Assembly: GCA_003611955.1 (NCBI GenBank)
Contig: RAZE01000010.1
Coordinates: 1-64,000 of the forward strand
Reading direction: 5' to 3'
DNA length: 64,000 nucleotides
DNA from: a bacterium 1XD8-76
GTDB lineage: Bacteria; Bacillota; Clostridia; Lachnospirales; Lachnospiraceae
In this document: positions 1-7,874 of the stretch, piece after piece
Layout of the letters: every line of letters starts with the position of its first letter
How positions within the stretch are numbered: the first letter of the stretch is position 1
The notes under the pieces: generated by a model
Told to the model about the DNA's origin: nothing
Databases searched by the model: none
The model's input: the letters and a program-made list of their open reading frames with translations, nothing else
Position numbers and translations under genes: made by a program

Positions 1-351
1 GCCCGTCTGAGCTGTTCCCGGATGGGTACGCGGTCAGTCTTTGCCTTATCCAGCACCCGGCGGGAATACTCGGAAAAACAAGCGGTGATAGCGTCCGCCT
101 GCCCGCTCTTGAAGAACAGCAGATTTCCCGGGGCGTGGCGTCCTTGCCGAAATACTTGTTCAATTCAGCGGCGGAAATAATCACTTTGTCTACCTCCTTT
201 TTTTCACGGCTCAAAATGCCGTCAATCACATCGCCGTTCAGTTTCCCGTCCTTATCCAGCTTTCCGGGGCAGGAGCATCCGCCGGGCCAGTATCGAACAA
301 GCTGGGCTGGGGATTTTCCTCCGGGCTCACGTTCAATTTTTCGTCTGCCAT
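1..351 (-). pseudogene. Frameshifted remnant of a conjugative-element protein with PcfB/DUF3801-like tail
   Basis: Read on the minus strand, an ATG at 351-349 behind AAAGGAGG starts MADEKLNVSPEENPQPSLFD and reaches a stop at 240-238. The +1 frame carries the sense on (KLDKDGKLNGDVIDG, then VIISAAELNKYFGKDATP). A second frameshift in a C run near 133-137 leads to GNLLFFKSGQADAIT and SRRVLDKAKTDRVPIREQL, which continues off the left edge. The last part resembles the C-terminal half of PcfB/DUF3801 proteins of clostridial conjugative transposons (LxFFKxxDADALTxAF). The first part resembles other cargo proteins of the same elements, so the gene may be a deletion fusion of two genes. At least two single-base shifts make a working product unlikely. 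Family assignment is from memory of motif shape. Confidence 0.55.
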
Positions 352-441
352 TCGTTACCTCCTTTTTTAATTTCGTGAATGTTGCACAAATCTTGTGCTA
401 AAACTTTGTTACTATTTTTTCGCCTCCCTCCCGGCTATCCA

Positions 442-485
442 CGCAAAAAAGCCGCCCGTTTTTTCATGCCGGACGGCTTTTTGCG
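442..485. terminator. Bidirectional hairpin terminator
   Basis: A stem of CGCAAAAA-GCCG-CCCG against CGGACGGCTTTTTGCG, with one mismatch and one bulge, carries A and T runs on both sides. It can end transcription in either direction between the element remnant and the following AT-rich genes. Confidence 0.65.
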
Positions 486-572
486 TAATGTGATAGCTCA
501 AATAATATTTTTTTGTGGTTGCTGGCTCCGAAAAGCCTTGATATTACAGTGTTCCTAATAGGAGTCATTCAT

Positions 573-896
573 ATGAATGTGGGATATAAATGTTACCATA
601 TGAAAAAATATGAGGGGGCTGATAACTTAGTTGCGGAAATGGCTTTCGGCGAGGAGCTTGTTGATCGGGATAATGCGGAGTCCGGAATGAAATATCATTT
701 GAATGGAACGGAAATTTCTTATGATGAATATACGGATTTATGCAGCAAAATTTTTGGCGAGGCTGATATTGTAGTTTGGGAAGAAGAATACAGGAATATA
801 TTGACTGGCAATATGATAGGAATACCAGTGACAAGTAGTAAGTTTGAAAAGATTTACTGTTTGGGGGGTGATATGCAACAATTCATGTTATATTAA
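573..896 (+). CDS. Hypothetical protein, 107 aa
   Basis: Not recognised. The ATG at 573 is preceded by AGGAG nine bases upstream. The same frame is open back to a TTG at 513, but that start has no ribosome site. The product is acidic and soluble-looking, with no membrane segment or signal peptide. It contains an EEEYRN stretch in its second half and ends MQQFMLY. Base composition is much more AT-rich than the core genes, as in the next gene, which suggests joint acquisition. It could be the C-terminal part of a larger accessory protein that lost its front end. Confidence 0.45.
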   Translation: MNVGYKCYHMKKYEGADNLVAEMAFGEELVDRDNAESGMKYHLNGTEISYDEYTDLCSKIFGEADIVVWEEEYRNILTGNMIGIPVTSSKFEKIYCLGGDMQQFMLY

Positions 897-985
897 TATG
901 GGAGAAACACTGAGTTGAGGATATTTACTTTGAATCACTGAAATAACCATAGAATGATATTGCTGGTTGGAGGAGGTAATGGTAG

Positions 986-1930
986 ATGAAGATGTGGATT
1001 GAAATGAGTAGAGATGAAGAGCATGGAGGTAGTGAATGGGGATTTACAAAATGTATATGGGCACCAACATATGCGGATGGTGAAAAAAGTAAAACGTGGC
1101 CATTTTGGGAGAACGTAAATAAAGTAAAGGCAGGAGATACTGTTTTTCATCTTAGAGGAAAAGGAAGAGAGGCATACTTTGTAGGTTTTTCAATTGCTAG
1201 GTCTGATGGTCATAAGACATCAGAACGTCCACAAAATCTTGGAAAGTGGGCATATTGCAAAAGTTTCTACAGAGCTTTTTTAAGTGATTATGTGAGCTTT
1301 AGTAAAGCCATTAATCTATATCAGTTATTTGAAGATAAGGAAATAGATTTAAAAAGATATTATAGGCAAAAAGGTAAGCCGAGAAATATATTTTATACAA
1401 TACAATCGGGTAAATTACAGTGTTTAAATGGAGGATATTTGTCTGAGGTTGATGAAATATTATTGGCGATTATATTTGGTGATTTTGAAACATTTAATGA
1501 TGAAAATGGTATTGAATTATCAGTGAATACATCTTTTGCAATAAGGCACATTAAAGCTCGGGTTGGCCATGCTCGTTTTGCAAAAAATGTGAAAGATAAT
1601 TATAATAACCGATGTTGTTTTCCGGAGTGTGGGATTTCAGACAGAGATTTTTTAATCGCTTCTCATATTGCTCGATGGGCTGATAATAGTGAAAAACGTG
1701 GAGATACATCAAATGGTTTATGCTTATGTCCCATTCATGATAGAGCATTTGAATTAGGCTGTTTTTCTTTAGATGATAATTTTAGAATATGTGTGAGTAA
1801 AAAAATTAATCACACTCAAATATTCGATAAATATATTGATAAATTTATAGGAATGACGATAGAAAAAGGATATATAGAACCAGATCGAGAGGCCTTGGCA
1901 GAGCATAGAAAAAGGAGTAAAATTTTTTGA
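986..1930 (+). CDS. EVE-HNH type endonuclease, probable modification-dependent (type IV-like) restriction enzyme
   Basis: 314 aa, ATG at 986 behind GGAGGAGG. Residues about 3-135 look like an EVE/PUA-like fold: a WGFTKCIWAPT strand, then WENVNKVKAGDTVFHLRG and VGFSIA, the usual layout of a domain that flips out modified cytosine. Residues about 195-275 form an HNH nuclease with the zinc-knuckle cysteines C210/C211-x3-C215 and C246-x-C248, and H227 (ASHIARW), N243 and H251 (CPIHDRAF) as the H-N-H set. Enzymes with this architecture (VcaM4I-type EVE-HNH) cut DNA containing 5-methyl- or hydroxymethylcytosine and act against modified phages. No methyltransferase partner is present, as expected for type IV. 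The gene is AT-rich and sits beside a mobile-element remnant, so horizontal transfer is likely. The HNH call is strong, the EVE call moderate and the substrate inferred. Confidence 0.75.
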   Translation: MKMWIEMSRDEEHGGSEWGFTKCIWAPTYADGEKSKTWPFWENVNKVKAGDTVFHLRGKGREAYFVGFSIARSDGHKTSERPQNLGKWAYCKSFYRAFLSDYVSFSKAINLYQLFEDKEIDLKRYYRQKGKPRNIFYTIQSGKLQCLNGGYLSEVDEILLAIIFGDFETFNDENGIELSVNTSFAIRHIKARVGHARFAKNVKDNYNNRCCFPECGISDRDFLIASHIARWADNSEKRGDTSNGLCLCPIHDRAFELGCFSLDDNFRICVSKKINHTQIFDKYIDKFIGMTIEKGYIEPDREALAEHRKRSKIF

Positions 1931-1936
1931 GGATAG

Positions 1937-2164
1937 ACGTTAATAGGTAATATCGTCATTTTGGTTGGGAGTATGAGAAAAAATGGCAATACAGACCTGC
2001 TTGCGCAGGCGTTTGCAGAAGGTGCCCGTAAAAATAACTCTGTGGAGATCGTATCGATTGCCGACTATAAGGTCAATCCTTGTATTGGCTGCAACTCCTG
2101 TTTTTACTTCATTTTTCCATCTGGAAGATGCAGGTATGGTGCTTGTGAGAGGTTTATGATTTAG
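1937..2164 (+). pseudogene. Fragment of an NADPH-dependent FMN reductase/flavodoxin-like protein
   Basis: The open stretch reads NIVILVGSMRKNGNTDLL, then NPCIGCNSC. This is the N-terminal flavin-binding loop (GSxRxxxNT) and the CxxCxxC region of the iron-sulfur flavoprotein/NAD(P)H oxidoreductase family. There is no ATG in frame before residue 1 of the fold (only a TTG at 1961). The homology stops after the cysteines, and the last residues look like the far C-terminal part of such a protein read out of frame. The family is normally about 180-210 aa, so most of it has been deleted. Confidence 0.6.
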
Positions 2165-2368
2165 GTTTGTTTGTGGAATGACGGAATCCTTCGACCGTAA
2201 AATAATGACTTGCAAACCGCGATCTTATAGCCTATACTTGTGATAAGTTTTCTTTCTTTTCAGAATTGTGTACCTATTGGGGAATAACTTATAAATATAC
2301 ATTATAAATATCAAATAAAGATTTTATGATCAGATATATAAACCGAAAGTTGTAGAGGAGATCCTCCT

Positions 2369-2785
2369 GTGAAAAACATAAGTGCAGAAGCTGAAATAAT
2401 AATGATTGAACGTTTTGGAAAAGACACTGTCATTGCGTTGGCAACAGTTGAGGACGGAGTTCCGTATGTAAGAAGTGTGAATGCATACTATGAAAATGGA
2501 GTATTTTATATTATTACATATGCACTTTCAAATAAAATGAGACAGATAAAAAATAACCCGATCGTTGCAATATCAGGCGAGTGGTTCACGGCACATGGAG
2601 AGGCTATTAATTTAGGCTATTTTAAGAGAGAAGAAAATCGGTTGATTGCAGAGAAACTGAAAAATGCCTTTGCTGAATGGATTGATAACGGGCATAATGA
2701 TTTTGATGATGAAAACACTATAATTTTATGTGTGAAACTGACGGACGGATTGTTATTATCGCATGGAACTGGATATAAGTTTTAA
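2369..2785 (+). CDS. Pyridoxamine 5'-phosphate oxidase-family FMN-binding split-barrel protein
   Basis: 138 aa with a GTG start behind GAGGAG at 2356-2361. The fold is visible as alternating strands: ALATVEDGVPYVRSVN, GVFYIITYALSNKMRQI and NPIVAISGEWF. These match the clostridial PPOX-like group in which a TYxxSxKxxxI strand contacts the FMN phosphate. The length is typical of single-domain members, which bind FMN or F420 and often act as small flavin reductases or antibiotic-modifying enzymes. It has about 200 bp of AT-rich DNA upstream and its own likely promoter. The exact reaction cannot be told from sequence. Confidence 0.8.
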   Translation: MKNISAEAEIIMIERFGKDTVIALATVEDGVPYVRSVNAYYENGVFYIITYALSNKMRQIKNNPIVAISGEWFTAHGEAINLGYFKREENRLIAEKLKNAFAEWIDNGHNDFDDENTIILCVKLTDGLLLSHGTGYKF

Positions 2786-2834
2786 CTTTTCCGAAAGGGA
2801 GTAAATTTTTGAAAAAGAGTGTGGAGATAGAGAC

Positions 2835-3674
2835 GTGAATGACAGCTATGTCGGTTTTGCGGAAGTTTATGATGAGTTGATGGACAATGTGCCCTATGAG
2901 GAGTGGGCGGAGTTTTTGATCGGCGTTCTGAGAGAGGAAGGCGTGGGGAGAGAGTCCGCGGCAGAGGAAGGCGGGGAAAGCTTGAGGGACGAGGAGCGCG
3001 CAAAAAATCTTGCTGTAGAGCGAAATACCGTGCTGGATCTGGGGTGCGGGACGGGGACGCTGACGGGGCTTCTGTACCGGGCCGGTTTTGATATGATAGG
3101 CATCGATAATTCGGAGGAGATGCTGGAGCTTGCGATGCGGAAGCGGGAGAGAAGCGGCAGCGATATCCTGTATCTTCTGCAGGATATGAGGGAGTTCGAG
3201 CTGTACGGGACGGTGGGAGCTGTGTGCAGTGTCTGCGACAGTCTGAACTATATGCTGGAAGATGCGGATATGGTAAAAGTCTTTTCGCTGGTGAACAATT
3301 ATCTGTATCCGGGCGGTGTCTTTGTCTTTGATTTTAATACGGTCTATAAATATGAGCAGGTGATCGGGGACGCGACGATCGCGGAGAACCGGGACGACTG
3401 CAGTTTCATCTGGGAAAATTATTATGATGCGGGGAGTCAGGTCAACGAGTATGATCTGACGGTTTTTGTCAGGGAGCCGGAGGGAGACCGCTTTCGGAGG
3501 TTTACGGAGACGCATTACCAGCGGGGATATACGCTGGGGCAGATGAAGGGCTTTCTGGAGGAGGCGGGGCTCCTGTTTGTGAGGGCGTTGGACGCGGATA
3601 CCCATGGGGAGGTCCGGGCGGAGAGCGAGCGGATCTATGTGATTGCTAAAGAGTGCGGGAAACGTACGGTATGA
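2835..3674 (+). CDS. Class I SAM-dependent methyltransferase
   Basis: 279 aa from a GTG at 2835. After an MNDSYVGFAEVYDELM lead, the SAM-binding motif I appears as VLDLGCGTGTLTG near residue 67, motif II as MIGIDNSEEML, and a CSVCDSLNYML stretch replaces the common DxLNYL strand. An acidic low-complexity insert (residues about 35-60) separates the N-terminal helix from motif I and is unusual in length. Clostridial homologues sit beside hslO, and here hslO follows after a lipoprotein and a broken toxin-antitoxin pair, so those look inserted. The substrate is unknown; the family includes small-molecule methyltransferases. Confidence 0.8.
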   Translation: MNDSYVGFAEVYDELMDNVPYEEWAEFLIGVLREEGVGRESAAEEGGESLRDEERAKNLAVERNTVLDLGCGTGTLTGLLYRAGFDMIGIDNSEEMLELAMRKRERSGSDILYLLQDMREFELYGTVGAVCSVCDSLNYMLEDADMVKVFSLVNNYLYPGGVFVFDFNTVYKYEQVIGDATIAENRDDCSFIWENYYDAGSQVNEYDLTVFVREPEGDRFRRFTETHYQRGYTLGQMKGFLEEAGLLFVRALDADTHGEVRAESERIYVIAKECGKRTV

Positions 3675-3699
3675 GATGAAACCGGAAAGAGGAGAAAAT

Positions 3700-4170
3700 A
3701 TGAAAACAGCAAAACGCTTCGGAGCAGTATTGGCAGTGGTATGTATGATAGTCGGATGCGGGGTGAATCCCATGCTTTCCATCTATGACGATGATACGAG
3801 GATAGCGAGCACTTTGAACACATACAACATCATGAATTGTGAGCAGGTACAGTCCGATCTGCATTTTATGGCGAGCGTCAGGAAAATGGAGGGAATGGAC
3901 ACTGTATGGGTGTTTGATGCGGAAGAAGATACGGCGGTTGACATTACTTACCGGATAAATGTTTCTTCCGGCAAAATGAAGCTTGTGTGGATCGATCCGG
4001 AGAATGAGGTTTCAATTATCGCGGAATGTGATTCAGAGATGGAGGATTCAGTTCAGGAAACGCTGCATATCAAAAAAGGAAATAACAGAATTAAGATCGT
4101 TGCAGGTGAGAATACACAGTTTGATGTTGATTTTACGATTTCACATGGTGGACTGAAAGAGTTAGGATGA
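3700..4170 (+). CDS. Putative lipoprotein, 156 aa
   Basis: ATG at 3700 is preceded by AGAGGAG; the frame is open further upstream but only this start gives a signal peptide. MKTAKRFGAVLAVVCMIVGC is a type II signal sequence with the lipobox cysteine at residue 20. The mature part begins GVNPMLSIYDDDTRIAS and is beta-rich and acidic (VDITYRINVSSGKMKLVWID), like small extracytoplasmic domains of unknown function in clostridia. It is probably anchored to the outer face of the membrane. No enzyme motif is visible. Confidence 0.65.
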   Translation: MKTAKRFGAVLAVVCMIVGCGVNPMLSIYDDDTRIASTLNTYNIMNCEQVQSDLHFMASVRKMEGMDTVWVFDAEEDTAVDITYRINVSSGKMKLVWIDPENEVSIIAECDSEMEDSVQETLHIKKGNNRIKIVAGENTQFDVDFTISHGGLKELG

Positions 4171-4188
4171 AAGGTTAGAGAGGAGGCA

Positions 4189-4341
4189 ATGTTTTTTATG
4201 TTGACTGATTCCAAAGAAAAAAGAACAAATACGATCTCAAAAAGGATTGGTATTGCAAAAGGGAAAGATTTATATGATGATAGTTATGATTTTGATGAAA
4301 TGAATCCTGAGATTGCCAGGCTGTTCGGAGGGGTGGAATGA
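4189..4341 (+). CDS. Small antitoxin-like protein (VapB-type partner of a PIN toxin)
   Basis: 50 aa, behind a perfect AGGAGG; a second in-frame ATG lies at 4198. The sequence has a basic N-terminal half (SKEKRTNTISKRIGIAKGK) and an acidic tail DFDEMNPEIARLFGGVE. That tail is typical of the toxin-wrapping C-terminus of small antitoxins paired with PIN-domain toxins. The stop codon overlaps the start of the next reading frame (ATGA), the usual coupling in toxin-antitoxin operons. That frame opens like a PIN toxin but is truncated. Function as an antitoxin is inferred from this context. Confidence 0.5.
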   Translation: MFFMLTDSKEKRTNTISKRIGIAKGKDLYDDSYDFDEMNPEIARLFGGVE

Positions 4342-4412
4342 GACTGCTATTAGATACGCATATCAGTGGTTCAGAGTTAATTCTATTTAAGGTGGGAAGA
4401 GAATTGCAATGA
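4338..4412 (+). pseudogene. Truncated PIN-domain (VapC-like) toxin start
   Basis: The frame starts MRLLLDTHI, the first strand and catalytic Asp of PIN-domain ribonucleases (LLLDTH). After nine residues it turns into unrelated sequence and stops at 24 codons. The rest of the roughly 130-aa toxin is missing, apparently by a deletion that brought hslO up against the stub; the hslO ATG overlaps its stop codon. Confidence 0.55.
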
Positions 4413-5296
4413 AGGATTACATGGTGAGAGGAACGGCGGCGAATGCCCAGCTGCGGGTATTTGCGGCGACAACGAGAGAGACAGTGGAGATGGCGCGTGG
4501 CGCCCACAATACGAGCCCGGTGATGACGGCGGCTCTGGGGCGGCTTCTGACGGCGGGGGCCATGATGGGCAGCATGATGAAGGGGGAGGAGGATATTCTG
4601 ACCCTGCAGATCCGGGGGGAGGGCCCCGGAAAAGGCCTTACCGTGACCGCGGATTCCAGAGGAAATGTCAAGGGGTATGCGCTGGTGCCGCAGGTGATAC
4701 TGCCGGCGAACGACAAGGGCAAGCTGGACGTGGGCGGCGCGCTCATGGGAGAGGCGGGCGGCGTGCTCAGCGTGATCAAAGATCTGGGTATGAAAGAGCC
4801 CTATGCTGGGCAGACTGCTTTACAGACGGGGGAGATCGCGGAGGATCTGACCTATTATTTCGCGGCCTCGGAGCAGACGCCGTCCTCTGTGGGGCTGGGA
4901 GTACTGATGGAGAAGAACAATACCGTAAAGCAGGCGGGCGGCTTTATCGTCCAGCTGATGCCCTTTGCGGAGGATGCGGTGATCGAGAAGCTGGAACAGA
5001 ATTTACAGCGCATCAAGTCGGTGACGACCATGCTGGAGGAGGGACTGACGCCGGAGGGGATTCTGGAGAGCGTGCTGGAGGGCATGGACATCGAGTGGAC
5101 GGATACGCTGCCTGTGCAGTTTCACTGCGGCTGTAGCGTGGAGCGGGTGGAGAAAGCCCTTGTCAGCATCGGGAAAAAGGAACTGACGGATATGATCGAG
5201 GAGGGAAAGTCCATCGAGGTGAAGTGCCATTTCTGCAGCCGGGCTTACGGGTTTGCGGTGAAGGATCTGGAGAATTTATTGGAAAGGGCGAAGTAG
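4409..5296 (+). CDS. hslO: Hsp33 redox-regulated holdase chaperone
   Basis: 295 aa, the family's usual length. The N-terminal domain begins DYMVRGTAANAQLRVFAATT, and the zinc centre is complete: C240-x-C242 and C273-x-x-C276. In Hsp33, oxidation of these cysteines releases zinc, unfolds the linker and activates cytosolic holdase activity during oxidative stress. The start overlaps the stop of the preceding toxin stub (ATGA), so hslO may now be read from the promoter of that broken operon. nadE follows three bases after its stop, indicating co-transcription. Confidence 0.95.
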   Translation: MKDYMVRGTAANAQLRVFAATTRETVEMARGAHNTSPVMTAALGRLLTAGAMMGSMMKGEEDILTLQIRGEGPGKGLTVTADSRGNVKGYALVPQVILPANDKGKLDVGGALMGEAGGVLSVIKDLGMKEPYAGQTALQTGEIAEDLTYYFAASEQTPSSVGLGVLMEKNNTVKQAGGFIVQLMPFAEDAVIEKLEQNLQRIKSVTTMLEEGLTPEGILESVLEGMDIEWTDTLPVQFHCGCSVERVEKALVSIGKKELTDMIEEGKSIEVKCHFCSRAYGFAVKDLENLLERAK

Positions 5297-5299
5297 AGT

Positions 5300-7213
5300 A
5301 TGCGGCACGGATTTATCAAAGTGGCGGCGATGACGCCGAAGATCAGGGTGGCAGACCCGGTGTACAACGCGGAACAGATCTGCGGGAAGCTGCGGGAGGC
5401 CTATGAGCGGAGAGCGAAGATCATCGTCTTTCCGGAATTGTGTATCACGGGTTATACCTGTCAGGATCTGTTTTTGCAGGAACTTCTGTTAAAGGAAGCG
5501 CTCGGCGCGCTGAAAAAGATCGCGGAGTGCACCAGAGGACAGGAGGCTCTTGTCTTTGTGGGGCTGCCGGTGGAGCGGAGACAGAAGCTGTACAATGTGG
5601 CGGCAGTGCTGCGGGACGGAAAGATACTGGGGATGATCCCCAAGACATATATTCCGAATTACGGAGAATTTTACGAGGCGAGACACTTTGCGCCCGGGAA
5701 CGGGACGACGGAGGAATTTGTGCTGGATCAGGAGAAGATTCCTTTCGGGTCAAAGCTGCTCTTTGCCTGCGGGGAGATGCCATCCCTTGTGGTGGGATGC
5801 GAGATCTGCGAGGATATGTGGGCGGTGGAGACGCCGGGCACGTCCCACGCGCTTGCGGGAGCGACCGTGCTGGTCAATCTTTCCGCGTCCAACGAGACCG
5901 TGACGAAAGACGAGTACCGGAGAATGCTGATAAGATCCGGCAGCGCAAGACTGGTCTGCGGTTATGTCTACGCCAGCGCGGGGGAGGGGGAGTCCACCCA
6001 GGACCTTGTTTTCTCCGGCCACAGTATGATCGCGGAAAACGGCAGCATTCTGGCGGAGGCAGAACGATTTGCCGGGGAGAGTGTATACGGGGAGGTGGAT
6101 GTGCACCGGATCGCGGAGGAGAGACGGCGGATGAGCACTTTCCTGACCGCGGAGAACGGTTACACGGTGGTGCCTTTTTCCCTTGAAATGGAAGAGACGA
6201 GACTGACGAGAAAATTCGGTAAAACGCCGTTTGTGCCGACGGAGGAACTTACGAGGAACAGGCGATGCGACGATATTTTAAAACTGCAGTCCTACGGGCT
6301 GAAAAAGCGGTACGAGCACACCGGGGCAAAGACGGCGGTGATCGGCGTGTCCGGCGGTCTGGATTCCACGTTGGCGCTGCTTGTGACGGCGAGATGTTTT
6401 GATCTGCTGGGGCGGGATCGAAGCGATATGATCGTCGTGACAATGCCGTGCTTCGGGACCACGGACAGAACCTATAGGAATGCTTGTAAGCTGGCCCGGA
6501 CTCTGGGGGCTGTGCTGAAGGAAGTGGATATCAGACTTTCCGTGACGAGACATTTCCAGGATATCGGACAGAGTATGGACAATCACGATGTGACCTACGA
6601 GAACGGGCAGGCCAGGGAGCGGACCCAGGTGCTGATGGATATCGCCAACCAGAATGGAGGTCTTGTGATCGGTACCGGCGATATGTCGGAGTTAGCTCTG
6701 GGATGGGCGACCTACAACGGGGACCATATGTCGATGTACGGCGTCAATGCGGGCGTGCCGAAGACGCTGGTGCGGCATCTGGTGTGGTACTATGCGGACA
6801 CCTGCGGAGACAGGGAACTGCAGGCGGTGTTGACGGATGTGCTGGATACGCCGGTGTCGCCGGAGCTTCTGCCGCCGGTGGACGGCAGGATCGCCCAGAA
6901 GACCGAGGATCTGGTGGGCCCCTATGAGCTGCACGATTTCTTCCTGTACTATGTGCTGCGCCTGGGCTTTTCTCCGGTGAAGGTCTACCGGATCGCCAGA
7001 GAGACATTTGGCGGCGAGTATGCCTATGAGGAGATCCTGAAGTGGCTGAGAACATTTTATCGAAGGTTTTTCTCCCAGCAGTTCAAGCGCTCCTGTCTGC
7101 CGGACGGCCCGAAAGTGGGCAGCGTCGCCGTCTCCCCCAGAGGAGATCTGCGTATGCCCTCGGATGCCAGTGCGGCGGTCTGGATGAGAGAAGCGGAGCA
7201 GCTGAGACTATAG
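5300..7213 (+). CDS. nadE: Glutamine-dependent NAD+ synthetase
   Basis: 637 aa with an N-terminal nitrilase-type amidase domain (residues 1 to about 280) fused to an NAD synthetase domain. The glutaminase triad is visible as Glu in VFPELCITGY, Lys in IPKTYIPNYGEFYE and Cys in VVGCEICEDMW. The synthetase carries the PP-loop SGGLDST near residue 350, TDRTYRNA, and GTGDMSELALGW for NaAD and ammonia handling. It makes NAD+ from nicotinic acid adenine dinucleotide, ATP and glutamine in the cytosol, the last step of NAD synthesis. It is probably transcribed with hslO, and a hairpin follows its stop. Confidence 0.95.
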   Translation: MRHGFIKVAAMTPKIRVADPVYNAEQICGKLREAYERRAKIIVFPELCITGYTCQDLFLQELLLKEALGALKKIAECTRGQEALVFVGLPVERRQKLYNVAAVLRDGKILGMIPKTYIPNYGEFYEARHFAPGNGTTEEFVLDQEKIPFGSKLLFACGEMPSLVVGCEICEDMWAVETPGTSHALAGATVLVNLSASNETVTKDEYRRMLIRSGSARLVCGYVYASAGEGESTQDLVFSGHSMIAENGSILAEAERFAGESVYGEVDVHRIAEERRRMSTFLTAENGYTVVPFSLEMEETRLTRKFGKTPFVPTEELTRNRRCDDILKLQSYGLKKRYEHTGAKTAVIGVSGGLDSTLALLVTARCFDLLGRDRSDMIVVTMPCFGTTDRTYRNACKLARTLGAVLKEVDIRLSVTRHFQDIGQSMDNHDVTYENGQARERTQVLMDIANQNGGLVIGTGDMSELALGWATYNGDHMSMYGVNAGVPKTLVRHLVWYYADTCGDRELQAVLTDVLDTPVSPELLPPVDGRIAQKTEDLVGPYELHDFFLYYVLRLGFSPVKVYRIARETFGGEYAYEEILKWLRTFYRRFFSQQFKRSCLPDGPKVGSVAVSPRGDLRMPSDASAAVWMREAEQLRL

Positions 7214-7224
7214 AGAGTATTGCG

Positions 7225-7261
7225 GCGCCATGGAAAGAGGATTCCTGTCTTTTCATGGCGC
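7225..7261. terminator. Hairpin between convergent genes
   Basis: A 14-bp stem (GCGCCATGGAAAGA with TCTTTTCATGGCGC, one G-T wobble) closes a 9-nt loop between nadE and the convergent 7269-7757 gene. There is no long T run, so termination strength is uncertain. Confidence 0.55.
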
Positions 7262-7268
7262 ATAGTGG

Positions 7269-7757
7269 TTACGGAGCCTGGATTTTGGCGAGCGTATCCC
7301 CGATGACTTCCAGCAGAAGTTCGGATGTGTAGGCGGCCTCCTCGGCGTAAGAGATATTTTCCAGAGACTGATTTTCACAGATCTGCTCGGAAAGCATGTT
7401 GAAGGAAGGCTCCAGCAGAGGGTACAGCGTGGAGATCTTGTCGCTTAAGGGCAGAAGCGTCAGGGAGACGATCTGCGTCTCATCCACGGTGAGGTTGATT
7501 TCCACTGTCTCATTTTCCAGGTAGAGGGCGCTCCGGTAGGTGCCCGGCTGGTAGATGGGTGTCTGTGCCCCGTCGGGCGCTTCCGTTCCCGTCTCTGTCT
7601 CTGTCTCGGGCGTCTGCGGCGCATCTTCCGGGGTTTCCTTATCCGAGCGGAACATGATAAAGAGCAGTATGATAAAGAGGATACCCAGAATGGCGAAGAT
7701 TCCCGTATAGATTAATTCTTTCAGGTGCAGTACGACAATTTTTGTTTTGGAACTCAT
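7269..7757 (-). CDS. Membrane-anchored extracytoplasmic protein of unknown function
   Basis: 162 aa. One membrane helix at residues about 15-37 (GIFAILGILFIILLFIMF) is followed by a Pro/Thr/Glu-rich linker of about 30 residues. A folded C-terminal domain begins YQPGTYRSALYLENETVEINL and continues as helices rich in Leu and Glu. The opening YxPGTY is reminiscent of FMN-binding/peptidoglycan-facing domains in clostridia, but the FMN-attachment threonine motif is not seen. The domain should face outside. The gene diverges from the next one at 7758-7874, so the two probably share a control region. Confidence 0.65.
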   Translation of the reverse strand: MSSKTKIVVLHLKELIYTGIFAILGILFIILLFIMFRSDKETPEDAPQTPETETETGTEAPDGAQTPIYQPGTYRSALYLENETVEINLTVDETQIVSLTLLPLSDKISTLYPLLEPSFNMLSEQICENQSLENISYAEEAAYTSELLLEVIGDTLAKIQAP

Positions 7758-7874
7758 AGGCTCTCCCAGGGTTAAAACCGATACTTTGTATAATCATATT
7801 AGCGAAGGGACGGATTTATGACAGGCAGGTGCGGCAAGCGGGGGAAAATGGGTAAAAAATGGAGGAGAATACAA

